Source of the DNA: Hydrogenovibrio sp. UBA654
GTDB taxonomy: Bacteria > Pseudomonadota > Gammaproteobacteria > Thiomicrospirales > Thiomicrospiraceae
Direction: 5' to 3'
Length of the DNA stretch: 45,599 bases
NCBI GenBank assembly: GCA_002299585.1
Contig: DBOE01000051.1
Location: 12,461 to 58,059 of the forward strand
The translations under genes were made by a program, and so were the position numbers. Below, piece by piece: positions 43,452-45,599 of the stretch (position 1 is its first letter; every line of letters starts with the position of its first letter). The notes beneath the pieces are model-generated. The model searched no databases and was not told where the DNA came from. It saw nothing but the letters and a program-made list of their open reading frames with translations.

Positions 43452-44576
43452 CTAAAACTTATGCATAACCCCAACCACACCAGATTTAAAGCTGGTTGTT
43501 GGATGCTCTTCAACAACATGCTCGCCAACTTCAGGATGACTTTCCGCAAAAGCTTCATCATGGAAACCAAAATCTAGATAGGCTACGGTATTTTTACCTA
43601 CTTCATAATCAACTCCCGTTGCTATAATAATCCCGTTCTTTTTAACAGCACCAGTATTCTCATTGTTATTATGGTTGATAGATATCTTAAATTTTGGCAT
43701 TAACCTGCCAAATTCATAACCAGTACTAGCCATAATATTAGTACCTCCATCAGTACTAGAATCAGAGTGTTGAAGCATCACATTAGCAATTAAACCTCCA
43801 CCAGTATATTGAGCCGAAAGTCTATAATATTCTTCTGCAAAGGTGTTTATAGTTGGTACCCCTGCTCCTGTAGAAGGAATAAAAACAGCAGGTTTTACAT
43901 TCCCAGCCAAAGCTAGATAAAGCCCTCTTCTTTTAGAACCATGCATAAATGCAAATGAATAAATGTTTGTTATAGAACTGTGCTGACCTAAGGTTTCATC
44001 AGGAGCCATACCAATAATAAATTTTGTTCTGGCAATAACAGGAGATACATAAGCTATTATTTCTTTGAAACGATCCTCACCACCTTCTTCATTATCCTCA
44101 CCAAAACCTATATGGGTCATCTCCCTATTATCCAAACTACCACCATCAAATAAATCTTCTGGTTGAGACATTCTTAGAGGGCTGTCATGACGACCAATGA
44201 ATATAACCCCAACTTTACTTGCTACACCAAGGTACTGGTTACGGCTTTCAATTGGACCCCCTTCAATTTCAACATCCTTAAGAACATTACTCTCTACTAT
44301 ACCAGTAACTTCAGGGTCACTATCAACACCTACAATAAACTCAAGTTTATAAATTGCTTTAACACCTAAACCTATCCCTAGGCCCACATTATCTGAGCCT
44401 TTAATACCCACATAAGACCTAATACTATCAATAGATATACCTTTACCAGCACCATGCTCGTTTCTAGCAACTGCCATATTGATCTTACCATATATACGAG
44501 GAGCTGATTCAGCGATTACTGGAGCCAAAACTGCAACAACAACTGCTAAAGCTATAATATTATTTTTCATCTTCAC
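43452..44576 (-). CDS. Outer-membrane porin (Gram-negative porin family)
   Basis: A 374-residue exported barrel protein. The signal is IIALAVVVAVLAPVIA, cleaved near ESA, and the mature start is PRIYGKINMAVARNE. Body features of 16-strand porins include GLGVKAIYKLEF, SRNQYLGVASKVGVIFIGRHDSPL, TGYEFGRLMPKFKISIN and a C-terminal strand ending in Phe (VVGVMHKF) for BAM recognition. Acidic loops (EDNEEGGEDRFKE) suggest cation or polyphosphate preference, but that is a guess. It ends 27 bp before the pseudopilin-regulator-kinase run, and a sigma-54-like promoter lies upstream. Confidence 0.86.
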   Translation of the reverse strand: MKMKNNIIALAVVVAVLAPVIAESAPRIYGKINMAVARNEHGAGKGISIDSIRSYVGIKGSDNVGLGIGLGVKAIYKLEFIVGVDSDPEVTGIVESNVLKDVEIEGGPIESRNQYLGVASKVGVIFIGRHDSPLRMSQPEDLFDGGSLDNREMTHIGFGEDNEEGGEDRFKEIIAYVSPVIARTKFIIGMAPDETLGQHSSITNIYSFAFMHGSKRRGLYLALAGNVKPAVFIPSTGAGVPTINTFAEEYYRLSAQYTGGGLIANVMLQHSDSSTDGGTNIMASTGYEFGRLMPKFKISINHNNNENTGAVKKNGIIIATGVDYEVGKNTVAYLDFGFHDEAFAESHPEVGEHVVEEHPTTSFKSGVVGVMHKF

Positions 44577-44625
44577 CTACCTATATAAATATTTAACACA
44601 AAAAAAAAAACAGCAAACATTGGCA

Positions 44626-44641
44626 AGCAATTCATGCGCCA
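44626..44641 (-). promoter_or_regulatory. Sigma-54-like (-24/-12) promoter upstream of the porin gene
   Basis: On the minus strand the sequence TGGCGCATGAATTGCT has GG and GC separated by ten bases and fits TGGCAC-N5-TTGC with one mismatch in the -24 half. It lies about 50 bp before the porin ATG, a normal distance. A twelve-base T run follows. An overlapping sigma-70 promoter cannot be excluded. Confidence 0.5.
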
Positions 44642-44698
44642 GTGTGGCTAGCTAATAAAACAAGTATATACAAGGGCTTTAAATTGTAATTATACAAA

Positions 44699-45091
44699 CT
44701 AGCGCTTAGAGAACTGTGGACGACGACGAGCCTTACGAAACCCTACTTTCTTTCTCTCTACTTGACGAGCATCTCGAGTAAGCAACCCTCGCTGACGAAG
44801 TTCTGCTCTATTTTCTTCAGTAAAAGCTAATAATGCCCGAGAAATACCATGCCTAACCGCACCAGCTTGACCCGTTGTTCCTCCACCAGTTACCGTAATA
44901 TAAGCATCAAATTTTTTAACATTTTCTGTAGCTTCTAGTGGCTGGTTAATTACCATTAAATCAGTATCACGAGCAAAATACTCAGTGATTGCTCGACCAT
45001 TAACTATCATCTTCCCTGCACCTGCAGTTAAGAACACACGAGCTACTGAACTTTTACGACGACCTGTTCCGTAGAATTTTTCTGTTGGCAT
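44699..45091 (-). CDS. rpsI: 30S ribosomal protein S9
   Basis: A 130-residue small-subunit protein whose C-terminal tail reaches the P site. YGTGRRKSSVARVFL at the start, GGGTTGQAGAVRHGISRALL in the middle and the FRKARRRPQFSKR tail are diagnostic. It follows rplM by 10 bp. Confidence 0.98.
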   Translation of the reverse strand: MPTEKFYGTGRRKSSVARVFLTAGAGKMIVNGRAITEYFARDTDLMVINQPLEATENVKKFDAYITVTGGGTTGQAGAVRHGISRALLAFTEENRAELRQRGLLTRDARQVERKKVGFRKARRRPQFSKR

Positions 45092-45101
45092 TATTTTTCC
45101 T

Positions 45102-45530
45102 TTATATTTCTAGTACTTTAGGTTGCTGTGCTGTATGAGTATGCTCTGAACCTGCAAATATTTTCAGCTTTTTCATCATTGCCCTACCCAACGGACCACG
45201 CGGCAACATGCCTTTTACTGCTAGTTGAAGTGGACGAATGGGCTTTTCTGTTACCAACCTTTCAAAATTAGTGGTTTTTAGGTTACCGATATAACCTGTA
45301 GCGTGGTGGTATAGTTTATTTTTGCGTTTATTGCCAGTAACAGCAACTTTAGCTGCATTTACAACTACTATGTAATCCCCACAATCTACATGGGGGGTGT
45401 ATTCTGGCTTATGTTTACCACGCAAACGAGCTGCTATTTCAGCCGACATACGACCTAATGTTTTGCCTTCTGCATCAACAACGAACCATTCGTGTTTTAT
45501 TTCTGCAGGTTTTGCAACAAATGTTTTCAT
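45102..45530 (-). CDS. rplM: 50S ribosomal protein L13
   Basis: A 142-residue large-subunit protein. WFVVDAEGKTLGRMSAEIAARLRGKHKPEYTPHVDCGDYIVVVNA and MLPRGPLGRAMMKKLKIFAGSEHTH are diagnostic of L13. It begins the rplM-rpsI operon. The 69-bp leader to the window edge contains AAGG before the ATG and a TTACA-ttttt-TGTAA palindrome; no further gene is visible. Confidence 0.98.
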   Translation of the reverse strand: MKTFVAKPAEIKHEWFVVDAEGKTLGRMSAEIAARLRGKHKPEYTPHVDCGDYIVVVNAAKVAVTGNKRKNKLYHHATGYIGNLKTTNFERLVTEKPIRPLQLAVKGMLPRGPLGRAMMKKLKIFAGSEHTHTAQQPKVLEI

Positions 45531-45599
45531 AACCTTATCCTAAATTTAATCTATATCCAATTACAAAAAATGTAATAACTTATTGTTTTAACGGGCAAT

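Overview
The window looks like a piece of a chromosome from an AT-rich gammaproteobacterium. The evidence is gene order: miaB-ybeZ-ybeY-ybeX-lnt next to ybeL/leuS-lptE-holA-proA-nadD-rsfS-rlmH, rpsT/murJ-ribF-ileS-lspA, xerC-hslV and rplM-rpsI are all classic gammaproteobacterial neighbourhoods, and lspA, lnt, lptE, porin, TonB-receptor and lipoprotein genes show a Gram-negative envelope. I cannot name the genus. No tRNA, rRNA, CRISPR array or intact insertion sequence was found.

Layout. (1) 1-2370 is a decaying accessory edge: the frameshifted 3' end of a phage virion-morphogenesis (tail-completion) gene, a frameshifted and truncated cytosine-5 DNA methyltransferase, and an M1-aminopeptidase pseudogene with several stops and a frameshift. 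(2) 2380-5422: a YqhA-type membrane protein, hslV (no hslU beside it), xerC and a BASS-family transporter. (3) 5579-10305: a large lipoprotein of unknown function with Ig/cadherin-like repeats, followed by a TonB-dependent receptor, probably one uptake unit. (4) 10292-20153: housekeeping genes (rlmKL, an MltB-type lytic transglycosylase, lspA, ileS, ribF, murJ, rpsT), with a REP/BIME-like palindromic repeat between murJ and rpsT. (5) 20303-23283: an exported DUF1501/DUF1800-like pair. (6) 23328-35896: the rlmH-to-leuS and lnt-to-miaB operons. (7) 36049-44576: the most unusual part, a block of five type IV pilin-like proteins and one PilX/GspK-like protein, plus a two-component system and a porin, but no assembly ATPase, secretin or prepilin peptidase. 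(8) 44699-45530: rpsI and rplM.

The block at 36-44 kb is the best candidate for an undescribed system. The pilin-like proteins share an LPCP motif after the N-terminal helix. Two of them are close paralogues that carry independent acidic insertions (poly-Asp in one, Glu/Asn/Asp in the other) at matching loop positions, plus a four-cysteine cluster; two others carry a calcium-loop-like DxDxxG segment right after LPCP. A near-palindromic 19-bp motif is shared upstream of two pilin transcription units, and a sigma-54-like promoter precedes the porin-pilin-response regulator-kinase run.

A second genome-wide oddity is the number of 7-9 nt G or C runs placed inside intact, often essential, genes (leuS twice, lptE, holA, proA, rlmKL, ybeY, a pilin). 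Each covers two identical GGG or CCC codons in register, which is unexpected at this base composition.
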